DNA of 64,000 nucleotides from Fremontodendron californicum (GCA_030761205.1 JAULJL010000010.1:13611241-13675240); one strand, 5' to 3'. Counted from the stretch's first letter, positions 23,984 to 32,826 are shown. Numbers and translations: made by a program. The notes: generated from the sequence alone by a model not told the origin.

Positions 23984-24314
23984 TGATAACTCGTATAATT
24001 ATATAGTTTTTAGTTATGTTTTATTATTGTTTTGTGTCAAATACGAGTTATTATTGTTTAGTCTAATTGTGTTTATGATCTTTTATATTTTTATGTAATT
24101 TGGTGTTTTTCACAAGTTTCTTTGAGTGATTTCAGATTACTAGAATTAAGGGCAAATCCAGTTCAGTTCCAGTTCCGACACCTTTTGCCATATCAGCTAT
24201 ATCTCGAGTTTCACTGAAGCAATAAGGCTGAACTTTGTATCCCTGCAAAGCTAAGAGGCATATCTATCTTTTTCATGTTTTACACTTCTTGAAACGGAGT
24301 CGTTTTCCATAGCG

Positions 24315-24519
24315 AAATCGACCATCAAGTTGGCTGATGTGCAATGACGTCTGTTCTGCACCGTTTTGGTATTTTGACCATATCTCCCGATCCACGTGCG
24401 CAAATGATCTGATTCCAACGGCTATGGATCCGTAACTGATAGGGGTATATTTTTCTAGAAGACCATTTTATCAGATCGAGCCTCCAACATTGACAAAATC
24501 GACCATCAAGCTGGCTGAT
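24315..24519 (+). promoter_or_regulatory. U3 direct repeat pair with G-box and TGACG motif
   Basis: AAATCGACCATCAAG(T/C)TGGCTGAT occurs at 24315-24338 and 24496-24519, one mismatch apart. Between them lie TGACGT (24345-24350, TGA/bZIP-type) and CACGTG (24393-24398, bZIP/bHLH-type). This is a likely enhancer block of the LTR promoter; the same arrangement is in all complete A and B LTRs. Factor binding is inferred from motif only. Confidence 0.5.
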
Positions 24520-24630
24520 CAGAATTGTCATACAATATGACGAAAATTGTTAGAAAAATGCACCCACCTATTATACCTACCTTTGAAATTTGTAAAGCTT
24601 GTCTCTTGTCATTTAGCCCTCCAAAATGTG

Positions 24631-24638
24631 TATAAATA
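24631..24638 (+). promoter_or_regulatory. TATA box of element A
   Basis: TATAAATA in GTGTATAAATAGAGGGCC, placing the transcript start near 24660. Equivalent sites: 35177-35184 in the 3' LTR, 40349-40356 and 47696-47703 in element B. Confidence 0.75.
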
Positions 24639-25488
24639 GAGGGCCTTGGATGAGTATTGGGATACATTGATACATTGGTAGGATATTTGCCATTGTAATA
24701 AAATTCTCTAAGTTTTCTTCTTCTTTCCTTTCTCTAGTTTTCTTTTTCTTTACTTATGTTTCTTACATTTCTTTTCATTTTAGTCATATCTAGTATGTGT
24801 TGCTAATCATATTGTTGAGGTGATGAGGTGAAGCTCTTGGTAAATGCTAAGGTTAGTCTCTTCAACATGAGCTAAAATGAATCATCATTTATAAACACTA
24901 GTGTAGATAATATTTTCTTTTGGTTTAAAATCATACTTGCAAAGTAGAGATCTTGATTCATTATTGACAATGAAAATGGCACAGTAAATGCTTGGTTTCA
25001 TAACCTTGATTTGTTGTAGACATATACCTTGGCATAAGGAATGCTTGGACTCTTTTTGTGAGTTTTGAGGACACCAAATGAACATAATATCATATGCTAT
25101 GGACGTTGGACAATTTGGACTGAATTGCTAAACCTTCCGATTGGAACCTCCCTTATGTGTGGATTTCAATTGTGTAATAAAACAAGATTAATCTTAGCAT
25201 AACACCAAGAGTGGATTCTCTAACCTCAACATCTTTTCTTATTGTTTTTTTTATATCTTGTTTAATTGCTTTTATGTTATTTTGTTTATTTTGTTCTCTA
25301 ATATCTTGTTTACTTTCTTTGTTATTGATTCCCTAATATCTTGTTTATTTTCTTTTTCTTATATATTTATAAACTTATACTTACTAATACGCTTCCCTGT
25401 GGTTCGACCTCGGACACCCGAGAATTTATTACTTGAACATAACCTGCACTTGGGTTTACAACTCTTAATTGAGTTTCCATCAAGTTTT

Positions 25489-25506
25489 TGGCGCCGTTGC
25501 CGGGGA
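25489..25506 (+). promoter_or_regulatory. Primer-binding site of element A (tRNA-Asp type)
   Basis: TGGCGCCGTTGCCGGGGA, six bases after the LTR end. It is complementary to the 3' end of plant tRNA-Asp (...CCCCGGCAACGGCGCCA), the primer known for Athila-type elements. Confidence 0.92.
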
Positions 25507-25550
25507 GGCAATACTAAGTATATAAGTTTATAAGTATATTTATTTTTATT

Positions 25551-25637
25551 GGCTGGTTATACCGCCTAATTTTCTATATATTTATATTTATATTGTATAT
25601 TAACTTTGTTTTATTTTTATTGGCTGGTTATACCGCC
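25551..25637 (+). repeat. Leader hairpin repeats, two copies in A
   Basis: GGCTGGTTATACCGCC at 25551-25566 and 25622-25637. Each can fold as GGC.GGT/ACC.GCC with a TAT loop and one bulged T. They lie between primer site and gag, where packaging or dimerisation signals sit in retroelements; that role is inference. Element B has three copies. Confidence 0.6.
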
Positions 25638-25661
25638 TAATTTGTATATTAACTTTGTTTT

Positions 25662-28600
25662 ATGCTTGTTTGGCGACGTGATTTTAGATCTCGTCGTTTA
25701 GTTAGATTTTATTGTGAAACTTTTTCAGGTAATCTTTCTAATACAAGTTCTACCATGGCTGACAATGAAAGTGTTCATGCTGAAGATGAGAACAGACAAG
25801 TACGCACCATGCGTGACTACTTGCAACCAACTCGAAGCTCATCACCCTCTTGTTTTATTTTTCCTCTCAATGCAAACAACTTTCTTTTTAAACCAGGTAT
25901 GATAGCTTTGCTTCCAAATTTCCATGGGTTAGAATCGGAAAGTGCTTACTCGTTTCTAAAAGACTTCGAAGATGTATGTGTCACCTTTAATGACCAACAA
26001 TGTACAAATGAGATTGTCAAGCTAAAATTATTTCCTTTTTCTTTAAAAGATAAAGCAAAAATTTGGCTTCATAATTTAAAACCAAGGTCAATTGGCACAT
26101 GGCAAGAATTACAAACTGAGTTTCTAAAGAAATTTTTCCCAGCACATAAAACTACTGCTTTGAAAAGACAGATTCGAAATTTCAATCAAAATCAAAATGA
26201 AGCATTTTTTCAGTGCTGGGATCGTTTTAAAGATTTGTTAAGTTCTTGTCCACATCATGGTTTTGAAAAATGGCGTCTTATTAGTTTCTTTTATGAAAGT
26301 TTAACTCCCGAAACTAAACAATTTGTTGAAACAATGTGTAACGGTGAGTTTCTAGAAAAAGAACCTGAAGAAGCCTTTGACTACTTAGACCATTTGGCAG
26401 ATAACTCTCAAGCCTGGCACACAGATAATTCCTCTGAAAGTTCCAATAGATCTAATGTTGTTTCTAACAGAGGTAAATATCATTTTAGTCAAGAAGATGA
26501 GATAAAAGCTAAAGTAGCTAATTTGGCTAGAAAGATTGAAGCTATGGAACTTAGAGAAGTAAAAGAAGTCAAAACGGTTAAAAATGAAGAAAGTTGTGGA
26601 ATTTGTGAAATCATGGGACACCCCACTTCTGAATGTCCAAACATTCCCATTCTTAAAGAAGCGTTGCATGATCAAGTAAATTCCATAAACACATTTAAAA
26701 AGCCTTTTCCTTCTCCTTACTCTGAAACGTATAACCCTGAATGGAGAAATCATCCCAACTTCAGTTGGCGGAATAATAATCATGTTCAGGTACCACAATC
26801 TCAAAAGCCGGGCAACACTTTTTCCTATCAACCTTCACGTGTACAAACCTTGGAAGAGACATTGCAAGCATTCATGCAAACACAAGCAAATGTGAATAAC
26901 CAAACTTCACAGGACATCAATGAGATCAAAAACACCTTGTCCACATTGACAGCTTCATTACGCACTCAAGAAAAAGGTAAGTTTCCTGCTCAACCTCAGC
27001 CTAACCCTTCTACTCAATGTTTTGTTTCTTGCTCCAATGAAACTCATCAGGAAAATGCCAGTTCTATCACAACTCTTCGAAGTGGAAAGGCAATTGACAA
27101 AAACATTCCATCAAAAGACCAAGATCCTCCTTCCCCTCCGAAAAGTAACGGTAAGGATGATGGTAAGTCTGAACTTCTTGAAAATTTGGACAAAGAAAAA
27201 GGTATGCATCTTGCTCCTTTTCCTCAAAAGTTGCAAACAATAAAAAATTTGAATCAAAATGCAGAAATTTATGAACTTTTCAAACAAGTTAAGATTAACA
27301 TTCCTTTATTGGATGCAATCAAACAAGTTCCATCTTATGCTAAATTTTTGAAGGACATGTGCACAGTTAAAAGGAAACATAATGTACAAAATAAAGCATT
27401 TTTGACGGAAAGTGTGAGCTCAATCATTCAGCACCTTACTCCACCAAAATTCAAAGATCCTGGATGTCCAACAATCTCATGCATCATTGGAAACACTAGA
27501 ATAGAACGTGCATTGCTTGATCTTGGTGCTAGTGTTAATCTTTTGCCTTTTTCTGTTTATCAACAGTTAGGTTTAGGTGAACTCAAGGAAACACCTGTTA
27601 CACTTCAACTAGCTGATCGTTCTGTAAAAATTCCTCGAGGGATAGTTGAAGATGTTTTGGTTCAAATTGATAATTTTTACTTCCCTGTTGATTTTATTGT
27701 TTTGGACACACATCCTGTTTCAAATCCAAATGTTCAAATTCCTGTTATATTAGGCCGTCCATTTCTTGCAACTTCTAATGCTCTGATAAATTGCAGGAAT
27801 GGTATGTTGAACATTTCTTTTGGAAATATGACTTTAGAATTAAATGTGTTCAACATTTGCAAGCAACCTGGTGATAATTCAGAAGTACATGAAGTGGATT
27901 TCATTGAAGAACTTGTTCATGAACATCTCACCACTACCACATTCCATGATCCTTTAGAAGCTTATTTAATTGAATATGAGTTTGATAATGCTTCAGAAAT
28001 TTCACACACTGATTCTTTGTTAAAATCTTTTCAGGATAAGCATTGTTGGAAACAAAAGTTTGAGGAACTTCCATCACTTACAAATGTCACTGTACCATCA
28101 ACTATTGAACCACCCAAGCTGGAGTTAAAACCATTGCCATCCGAGCTAAAATATTCCTTTTTGGGTGAGAGTGAAACTTTTCCAGTCATAATTTCTTCAC
28201 ATCTTGATGAACTACAAGAAGGTAAGTTGTTACAACTTTTGAAGATGCACAAAAATGCATTAGGATGGACCTTAGCTGACATAAAAGGAATAAGCCCATT
28301 AATCTGCACACATAATATTTATTTAGAGGAAAATGCTAAACCCTCTAGACAAATGCAACGAAGGCTTAATCCTAATATGAAAGAAGTAGTGAGAAATGAA
28401 GTCATTAAACTTCTAGATAATGGAATCATTTATCCTATCTCTGATAGCAAATGGGTGAGTCCTACTCAAGTCGTACCTAAGAAATCTGGAGTTACTGTAG
28501 TTAAAAATGAAAACAATGAATTAATTCCAGCTAGGACTGTTACTGGTTGGCGCATGTGCATTGACTATAGGAAACTTAACTCAGTGACGAGGAAAGATCA

Positions 28601-31022
28601 TTTCCCTTTGCCTTTCATGGATCAAATCTTAGAAAGAGTTGCAGGGCATGAGTTTTATTGTTTTCTAGATGGATATTCTGGGTATAATCAAATTGCCATT
28701 GCACTTGAGGACCAAGAGAAAACCACTTTTACATGTCCTTTTGGTACTTTTGCATATCGTAGAATGCCATTTGGATTATGTAACGCCCCTGCCACATTTC
28801 AAAGATGCATGCTTAGCATTTTTAGTGACATGATTGAACGTAATCTTGAGATTTTCATGGATGATTTTTCTGTTTCTGGTGATTCATTTGATGATTGCTT
28901 AGCCAATTTGAAAAATGTATTGATTAGGTGTGAAGAAAAAAATCTTGTTCTTAATTGGGAAAAATGTCATTTCATGGTCACTAAAGGTATTGTACTAGGT
29001 CACATTGTTTCTGCAAAAGGGATTGAGGTAGACAAGTCAAAACTTGAATTGATTGCTAATCTACCCACACCAAAGACAGTAAAGGACATTAGGTCATTCT
29101 TGGGACATGCAGGTTTTTATAGAAGATTCATAAAAGATTTTAGCACGATATCTAAACCTCTATGTAATCTTTTAATGAAAGACACTGCATTTGAATGGAC
29201 TAAAGATTGTGAAGATGCTTTTGAAAAACTCAAAAATATGCTCACTACTGCTCCTATTATGAGATCTCCTGATTGGTCCTTACCATTTGAAATAATGTGT
29301 GATGCTAGTGACTATGCTGTTGGTGCTGTGTTAGGACAAAGGAAAGATAATAAACCACATGTAATTTACTATGCAAGTAAAACTTTAAATAGAGCCCAAA
29401 TGAATTATTCCACTACAGAAAAGGAATTACTTGCAGTTGTTTTTGCATTGGATAAATTCAGATCTTACCTTGTTGGATCATCAATTGTTGTCTTTAGTGA
29501 TCATGCAGCTTTAAAATATCTTCTCTCTAAGAAGGATGCAAAACCTAGGTTGCTGAGGTGGATCCTTTTGCTGCAAGAATTTGACATCACCATTCGAGAT
29601 AAAAAAGGAGTAGAAAATGTGGTGGCTGATCATTTATCAAGACTTGTTTGTGATGAATCTTTTGGAACCTCACCAATAAATGATACTTTTCCTGATGAAC
29701 AACTTCTAATTGTCTCCACGACACCTTGGTTTGCTGACATTGCTAATTTTCTTGCTACAGGAAAAATTCCTTCTCAATGGAGCACACAAGATAAAAGGAA
29801 GTTTCTGAATGAGGTAAAGAAGTTCTATTGGGATGACCCTTACTTGTTCAAATATTGTCCTGATCAGATTTTTCGAAGATGCATTCCCGACAATGAGGTA
29901 AGTAGTGTAATTAAGTTTTGTCATTCCGAGGCATGTGGTGGTCATTTTTCATCAAAGAAAACTGCTGCAAAAATTTTACAGTGTGGATTTTACTGGCCAA
30001 CTTTGTTCAAAGATGCACATAATTTTTGCAAGTCATGTGAAAGTTGTCAAAAATTAGGTTCCATTTCGAAAAGAAACATGATGCCTTTGAACCCAATTCT
30101 TGTAATTGAAATTTTTGACTGTTGGGGTATTGATTTCATGGGACCATTTCCACCATCTTTTGGTTTCTTATACATTTTAGTTGCAATAGATTATGTTTCA
30201 AAGTGGATAGAGGCAATTCCATGTCGAAATAATGATCACAAAACAGTGATTAAATTTTTAAAAGAAAATATTTTGAGTCGATTTGGAATTCCTCGATCTA
30301 TCATAAGCGATGGGGGAACACATTTTTGCAACAAGGTTTTTGAAACATTAATGAAGAAATATGCCATTACACACAAAGTTGCAACCCCTTATCACCCGCA
30401 GACAAATGGACAGGTAGAATTAGCAAATAGGGAGATTAAACAAATTTTGGAAAAGACAGTTAATCCAAATCGCAAAGATTGGTCTCTTAGACTTAACGAT
30501 GCATTATGGGCCTATCGAACAGCTTTTAAAACAGCATTGGGCATGTCTCCTTATAGGCTAGTTTATGGAAAACCTTGTCATTTACCTGTGGAACTTGAGC
30601 ATAAAGCATATTGGGCCATTAAAATGTTCAACTCAAACCTTGATGACGCTTCTAATTTACGAAAATTACAAATCAATGAACTTGAGGAACTCAGAAATGA
30701 TGCATATGAGAATTCTAAAATTCATAAAGAAAGAACTAAAGCCTTTCATGACAAGTTAATTTCAAGAAAAACATTTAATGTTGGGCAAAAAGTTCTACTT
30801 TATAATTCTAGACTTCACATATTTCCTGGTAAGTTGAGATCAAGATGGACTGGCCCATTTGTGGTTAAGCATGTGTATCATTATGGAGCAGTTGACATTG
30901 AGAATCCTCAAAATGGTAACGTATTCAAGGTAAATGGACAAAGACTCAAACTTTTTTTGGAAAATCATGTTACTCAAGAAGAGGTTGTTTTTCTTTCTGA
31001 TCCTTGTTTTGAAAATAACTAG
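25662..31022 (+). CDS. gag-pol: Element A Gag-Pol polyprotein, Athila lineage, intact
   Basis: Single 1786-aa ORF for all retrotransposition functions. Gag core at about 80-260 (LKLFPFSLKDKAKIWL, CPHHGF); CCHC knuckle at 312-325 (CGICEIMGHPTSEC); protease with catalytic Asp near 620 (ALLDLGASVNLLP) and ILGRPFL; RT about 900-1110 with FMDDF at 1065-1069; RNase H from about 1210 (CDASDYAVGAVLG, TEKELLAVV, ADHLSRL). Integrase has an HHCC finger (about 1420-1465) and D1491, D1550, E1586, the classic D,D-35-E spacing. A C-terminal segment (KLRSRWTGPFVVKHV) follows. The first Met is at 25662, but 25755 (ACCATGGCTGAC) has better context and an Athila-like MADN start, so it may be the true start. No stop or frameshift: probably functional. 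Translation is presumably from genomic RNA. Confidence 0.95.
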   Translation: MLVWRRDFRSRRLVRFYCETFSGNLSNTSSTMADNESVHAEDENRQVRTMRDYLQPTRSSSPSCFIFPLNANNFLFKPGMIALLPNFHGLESESAYSFLKDFEDVCVTFNDQQCTNEIVKLKLFPFSLKDKAKIWLHNLKPRSIGTWQELQTEFLKKFFPAHKTTALKRQIRNFNQNQNEAFFQCWDRFKDLLSSCPHHGFEKWRLISFFYESLTPETKQFVETMCNGEFLEKEPEEAFDYLDHLADNSQAWHTDNSSESSNRSNVVSNRGKYHFSQEDEIKAKVANLARKIEAMELREVKEVKTVKNEESCGICEIMGHPTSECPNIPILKEALHDQVNSINTFKKPFPSPYSETYNPEWRNHPNFSWRNNNHVQVPQSQKPGNTFSYQPSRVQTLEETLQAFMQTQANVNNQTSQDINEIKNTLSTLTASLRTQEKGKFPAQPQPNPSTQCFVSCSNETHQENASSITTLRSGKAIDKNIPSKDQDPPSPPKSNGKDDGKSELLENLDKEKGMHLAPFPQKLQTIKNLNQNAEIYELFKQVKINIPLLDAIKQVPSYAKFLKDMCTVKRKHNVQNKAFLTESVSSIIQHLTPPKFKDPGCPTISCIIGNTRIERALLDLGASVNLLPFSVYQQLGLGELKETPVTLQLADRSVKIPRGIVEDVLVQIDNFYFPVDFIVLDTHPVSNPNVQIPVILGRPFLATSNALINCRNGMLNISFGNMTLELNVFNICKQPGDNSEVHEVDFIEELVHEHLTTTTFHDPLEAYLIEYEFDNASEISHTDSLLKSFQDKHCWKQKFEELPSLTNVTVPSTIEPPKLELKPLPSELKYSFLGESETFPVIISSHLDELQEGKLLQLLKMHKNALGWTLADIKGISPLICTHNIYLEENAKPSRQMQRRLNPNMKEVVRNEVIKLLDNGIIYPISDSKWVSPTQVVPKKSGVTVVKNENNELIPARTVTGWRMCIDYRKLNSVTRKDHFPLPFMDQILERVAGHEFYCFLDGYSGYNQIAIALEDQEKTTFTCPFGTFAYRRMPFGLCNAPATFQRCMLSIFSDMIERNLEIFMDDFSVSGDSFDDCLANLKNVLIRCEEKNLVLNWEKCHFMVTKGIVLGHIVSAKGIEVDKSKLELIANLPTPKTVKDIRSFLGHAGFYRRFIKDFSTISKPLCNLLMKDTAFEWTKDCEDAFEKLKNMLTTAPIMRSPDWSLPFEIMCDASDYAVGAVLGQRKDNKPHVIYYASKTLNRAQMNYSTTEKELLAVVFALDKFRSYLVGSSIVVFSDHAALKYLLSKKDAKPRLLRWILLLQEFDITIRDKKGVENVVADHLSRLVCDESFGTSPINDTFPDEQLLIVSTTPWFADIANFLATGKIPSQWSTQDKRKFLNEVKKFYWDDPYLFKYCPDQIFRRCIPDNEVSSVIKFCHSEACGGHFSSKKTAAKILQCGFYWPTLFKDAHNFCKSCESCQKLGSISKRNMMPLNPILVIEIFDCWGIDFMGPFPPSFGFLYILVAIDYVSKWIEAIPCRNNDHKTVIKFLKENILSRFGIPRSIISDGGTHFCNKVFETLMKKYAITHKVATPYHPQTNGQVELANREIKQILEKTVNPNRKDWSLRLNDALWAYRTAFKTALGMSPYRLVYGKPCHLPVELEHKAYWAIKMFNSNLDDASNLRKLQINELEELRNDAYENSKIHKERTKAFHDKLISRKTFNVGQKVLLYNSRLHIFPGKLRSRWTGPFVVKHVYHYGAVDIENPQNGNVFKVNGQRLKLFLENHVTQEEVVFLSDPCFENN
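25726..25734 (+). promoter_or_regulatory. Possible 5' splice donor upstream of gag
   Basis: CAG|GTAATC (cut after 25728) is a good donor match lying between the primer site and the gag ATG at 25755. Spliced to the acceptor before 31174, it would give a subgenomic mRNA for the Cys-rich ORF. No transcript evidence. Confidence 0.35.
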
Positions 31023-31174
31023 ATGTAAATATAATTTTTTTTTTAACCCCGGTTAAATGGCGGATAACGGTACTCCGTGATTATTTAAGTCGGTTCCATC
31101 AGCTACCCACAAAACTGATATTGTATATAAATTTCTCTTTCATTTTATTTTATTTCATTTTTTTTTTTTTCAGG
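31023..31174 (+). promoter_or_regulatory. Pol-ORF2 junction with strong 3' splice-site-like tract
   Basis: Short noncoding junction ending in a polypyrimidine run of about 40 nt (31132-31170) and CAG|G (31171-31174), one base before the ATG of the next ORF. This is a textbook acceptor shape and is preserved in B (ending at 44440). It also holds a TTAACC-CC-GGTTAA inverted repeat near 31046-31059. It suggests the downstream ORF is expressed from a spliced RNA. Confidence 0.55.
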
Positions 31175-31711
31175 ATGGATGATATTCTCAAAAGATTGCA
31201 GAAACGATTTCCTCCTTTTCCTCGGAATATTTTACTGAAGCTTTACCAAGTTCGATTAGAAAGATTAAGAATGCTTATGAATAAAAGGATTCCTGAAGAC
31301 ATACGTTGGATAATTGAAGCCAAGGTACGTGAAGATGAATATCTTCCTGTTTTGCATTTACCAGGTACAGGTAGAAGCACTTATGCAAAGAAGCGACGAG
31401 CAAAGCGCATGAGTTCAAATTGCCACAAGTGTGCACGATGGACGTGTAACGGTAAATGTCGTTCTATTGGGATTCCGTCCTCTAATCGAGATGATAAAAT
31501 TGAATTCATTAAGGATGGACTGAGTAAGGAGAATTTGGGTAATATCCAACTTTCTCTTGAGACGCATCCTAGTGGAGACGTACAAAGAGAAATTCTTGAT
31601 TTATGGCCGCAATTCCAAAGGGAATGGCAACATCTTGGGAATCTGATGATAAAAGACCCTGTTTGCCAGCTTGTAAGAAAACTGGATGGGAAGCATATCC
31701 TCGACTCATAG
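31175..31711 (+). CDS. Basic cysteine-rich ORF2, possible nucleic-acid-binding protein
   Basis: 178 aa starting at the ATG right after the acceptor-like CAG (an upstream in-frame ATG at 31121 lies inside the pyrimidine tract and only adds a Phe-rich leader). The N-terminal 60 residues are basic and leucine-rich and probably helical. Residues 66-78 hold GRSTYAKKRRAKR, a likely nuclear localisation and RNA/DNA-binding patch. Cys83, 86, 91 and 95 form CX2CX4CX3C, a small zinc-finger spacing. The order 'GRSxYAK-basic run, Cys cluster, then a Ser/Asn segment and FIKDG' resembles the small cysteine-rich nucleic-acid-binding proteins of carlaviruses, some of which act in the nucleus and counter silencing; this link is from memory and unverified. 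No membrane segment, so not a classical env. In element B the Cys91 codon is a stop. Confidence 0.6.
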   Translation: MDDILKRLQKRFPPFPRNILLKLYQVRLERLRMLMNKRIPEDIRWIIEAKVREDEYLPVLHLPGTGRSTYAKKRRAKRMSSNCHKCARWTCNGKCRSIGIPSSNRDDKIEFIKDGLSKENLGNIQLSLETHPSGDVQREILDLWPQFQREWQHLGNLMIKDPVCQLVRKLDGKHILDS

Positions 31712-32001
31712 AAGGCGTTTAAGCCGTTTCTGGACGTAAAACCAGAGGAAGATGTGAGCCACAATCACAACTACAATAAATGACTTCTCAGCTTTTGGTT
31801 TGATTTGCAATAACTTTATTTCAGTTTAATTTACGTGTTGTTCGATTTGTGTAATTATTCTCGTTTTTTTTTTTTTTTTGCATTGGTCTTTTACGATTGA
31901 TTTTTCTTCTCTTTTTGATTTTCTTCCTGAAATCACGCAAAAATCTTTTGTTAGGTTAACATTTTCTTCTGACAGGTCAAATACACTTTCGGCGACATTA
32001 T
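31712..32001 (+). other. ORF2-LOG intergenic segment
   Basis: Noncoding. Contains a T17-type tract (31864-31880) and CTTCTGACAG|GTC (31967-31979), another acceptor-like site. It ends in GACATTAT (31994-32001), the left copy of the 8-bp repeat that bounds the LOG segment. Also present in B up to that repeat. Confidence 0.6.
31994..32001. repeat. GACATTAT, left boundary of the LOG segment
   Basis: Eight-base direct repeat, with its second copy at 32733-32740. Element B carries one copy (45252-45259) and continues directly with the sequence after the right copy, so presence or absence of LOG is delimited exactly by this repeat. Confidence 0.85.
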
Positions 32002-32044
32002 TACTCTTGTCTGATTCACTACTCAGTCCTCTATATATTACACC

Positions 32045-32734
32045 ATGTACTCATTCTCTTTCAGGCACTCGAAAAAGAAAAAAAAATTGGAAAGCACTTC
32101 GTCCCAGCGCATTAAAAAAATTTGTGTCTTTGGAGGTGCTTATCCAGGGAAAAATAACATATTCGCTGATGAAGCCATAAGAGTTGGAGTAATACTTGCC
32201 CAACAAAAGATCCACTTGATTTATGGAGGCGGTAGTACGGGTTTAATGGGAGCAGTCGCTACAGCAGCACACGCCGGAGGAAGTCCAGTTCTAGGAATCG
32301 TGCCAAAACTATTCACAGATTTTTGTGGACCTACCGTGGGTAAGGAAATACAAGTCTGGAGTATCCCTGAACGGATAACAATCATGTACCATTCTGCCGA
32401 TGCATTCATTGCTTTACCAGGAGGTCTGGGTACATTGGAAGAAATAGCTTGCGTGGCTTCTTGGTCATCTTTGGTCACAAATAAGAAACCCATTGGTTTG
32501 CTTAATATTAATGGTTATTTTAGTAATTTACTTTCATATTTAGATAATGCTGTGGATAACGGATTCATGTTTTCAGAGGCAAGGAGAACCATAATTTCTG
32601 CTACAACCATTGAAGATTTACTCAAAAAGCTACAAGCTTATGAGTGTTTATCTGCTACGGTTGTTTCGCAAACGCTCGGAAAAAGAAAAAGAGATATGGA
32701 CGAGCAAGGAGTGGATTGCACTTTGTCTTTGTGA
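32045..32734 (+). CDS. LOG-like: LOG-family cytokinin riboside 5'-monophosphate phosphoribohydrolase
   Basis: 229 aa. LOG enzymes release active cytokinin base from the nucleotide precursor in one step, in cytosol and nucleus. The core starts near residue 24 (KKICVFGG, usually CVFCGSS-type). Then come YGGGSTGLMG (60-69), AHAGGSPVLGIVP (75-87), an ER.TIM segment with Arg110 replacing the usual HxRKAxM context, and the hallmark PGGLGTLEE (125-133) with the catalytic Glu. KPIGLLNINGYF (148-159) and a normal-length end follow. A C-terminal GKRKRDMDE (212-220) may be a nuclear signal. The next in-frame Met is Met68 inside the core, so 32045 is the only sensible start. The ORF is intact and intronless, whereas plant LOG genes have several introns, so capture from mRNA is likely. 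The stop overlaps the right GACATTAT repeat. Confidence 0.88.
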   Translation: MYSFSFRHSKKKKKLESTSSQRIKKICVFGGAYPGKNNIFADEAIRVGVILAQQKIHLIYGGGSTGLMGAVATAAHAGGSPVLGIVPKLFTDFCGPTVGKEIQVWSIPERITIMYHSADAFIALPGGLGTLEEIACVASWSSLVTNKKPIGLLNINGYFSNLLSYLDNAVDNGFMFSEARRTIISATTIEDLLKKLQAYECLSATVVSQTLGKRKRDMDEQGVDCTLSL

Positions 32735-32740
32735 CATTAT
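32733..32740. repeat. GACATTAT, right boundary of the LOG segment
   Basis: Second copy of the 8-bp repeat at 31994-32001; its first bases are part of the LOG stop region (TGTGA|CATTAT). Confidence 0.85.
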
Positions 32741-32826
32741 CTAACATTTTGCTTGTTGTGTCTCAGTTATAATAAGTGGTTAGCAACCTCTGCAGGTAAT
32801 ATCTCCTAAATTCTACCTTTAAAATT

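Larger units (their letters stand above)
23984..25482 (+). repeat. Element A 5' LTR, 1499 bp
   Basis: Starts TGATAACTCGTATAATT and ends GAGTTTCCATCA. U3 holds a 24-bp direct repeat (24315-24338 and 24496-24519), a TGACGT motif (24345-24350), a CACGTG G-box (24393-24398) and TATAAATA (24631-24638). U5 carries the widespread gypsy segment CCCTGTGGTTCGACC (about 25397-25411). Matches 34530-36028. Confidence 0.95.

Noticed and set aside
32030..32038. TATATAT as a private LOG promoter
   Set aside because: It is only a few bases upstream of the ATG; a start 25-30 bp downstream would fall inside the ORF, where the next Met is within the enzyme core.
32045..32734. Reading LOG as an ordinary host gene that happens to lie between transposons
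   Set aside because: It lies inside one element bounded by matching LTRs and a TTGGG TSD, between ORF2 and the polypurine tract, with flanks identical to element B. No introns or independent promoter are visible.
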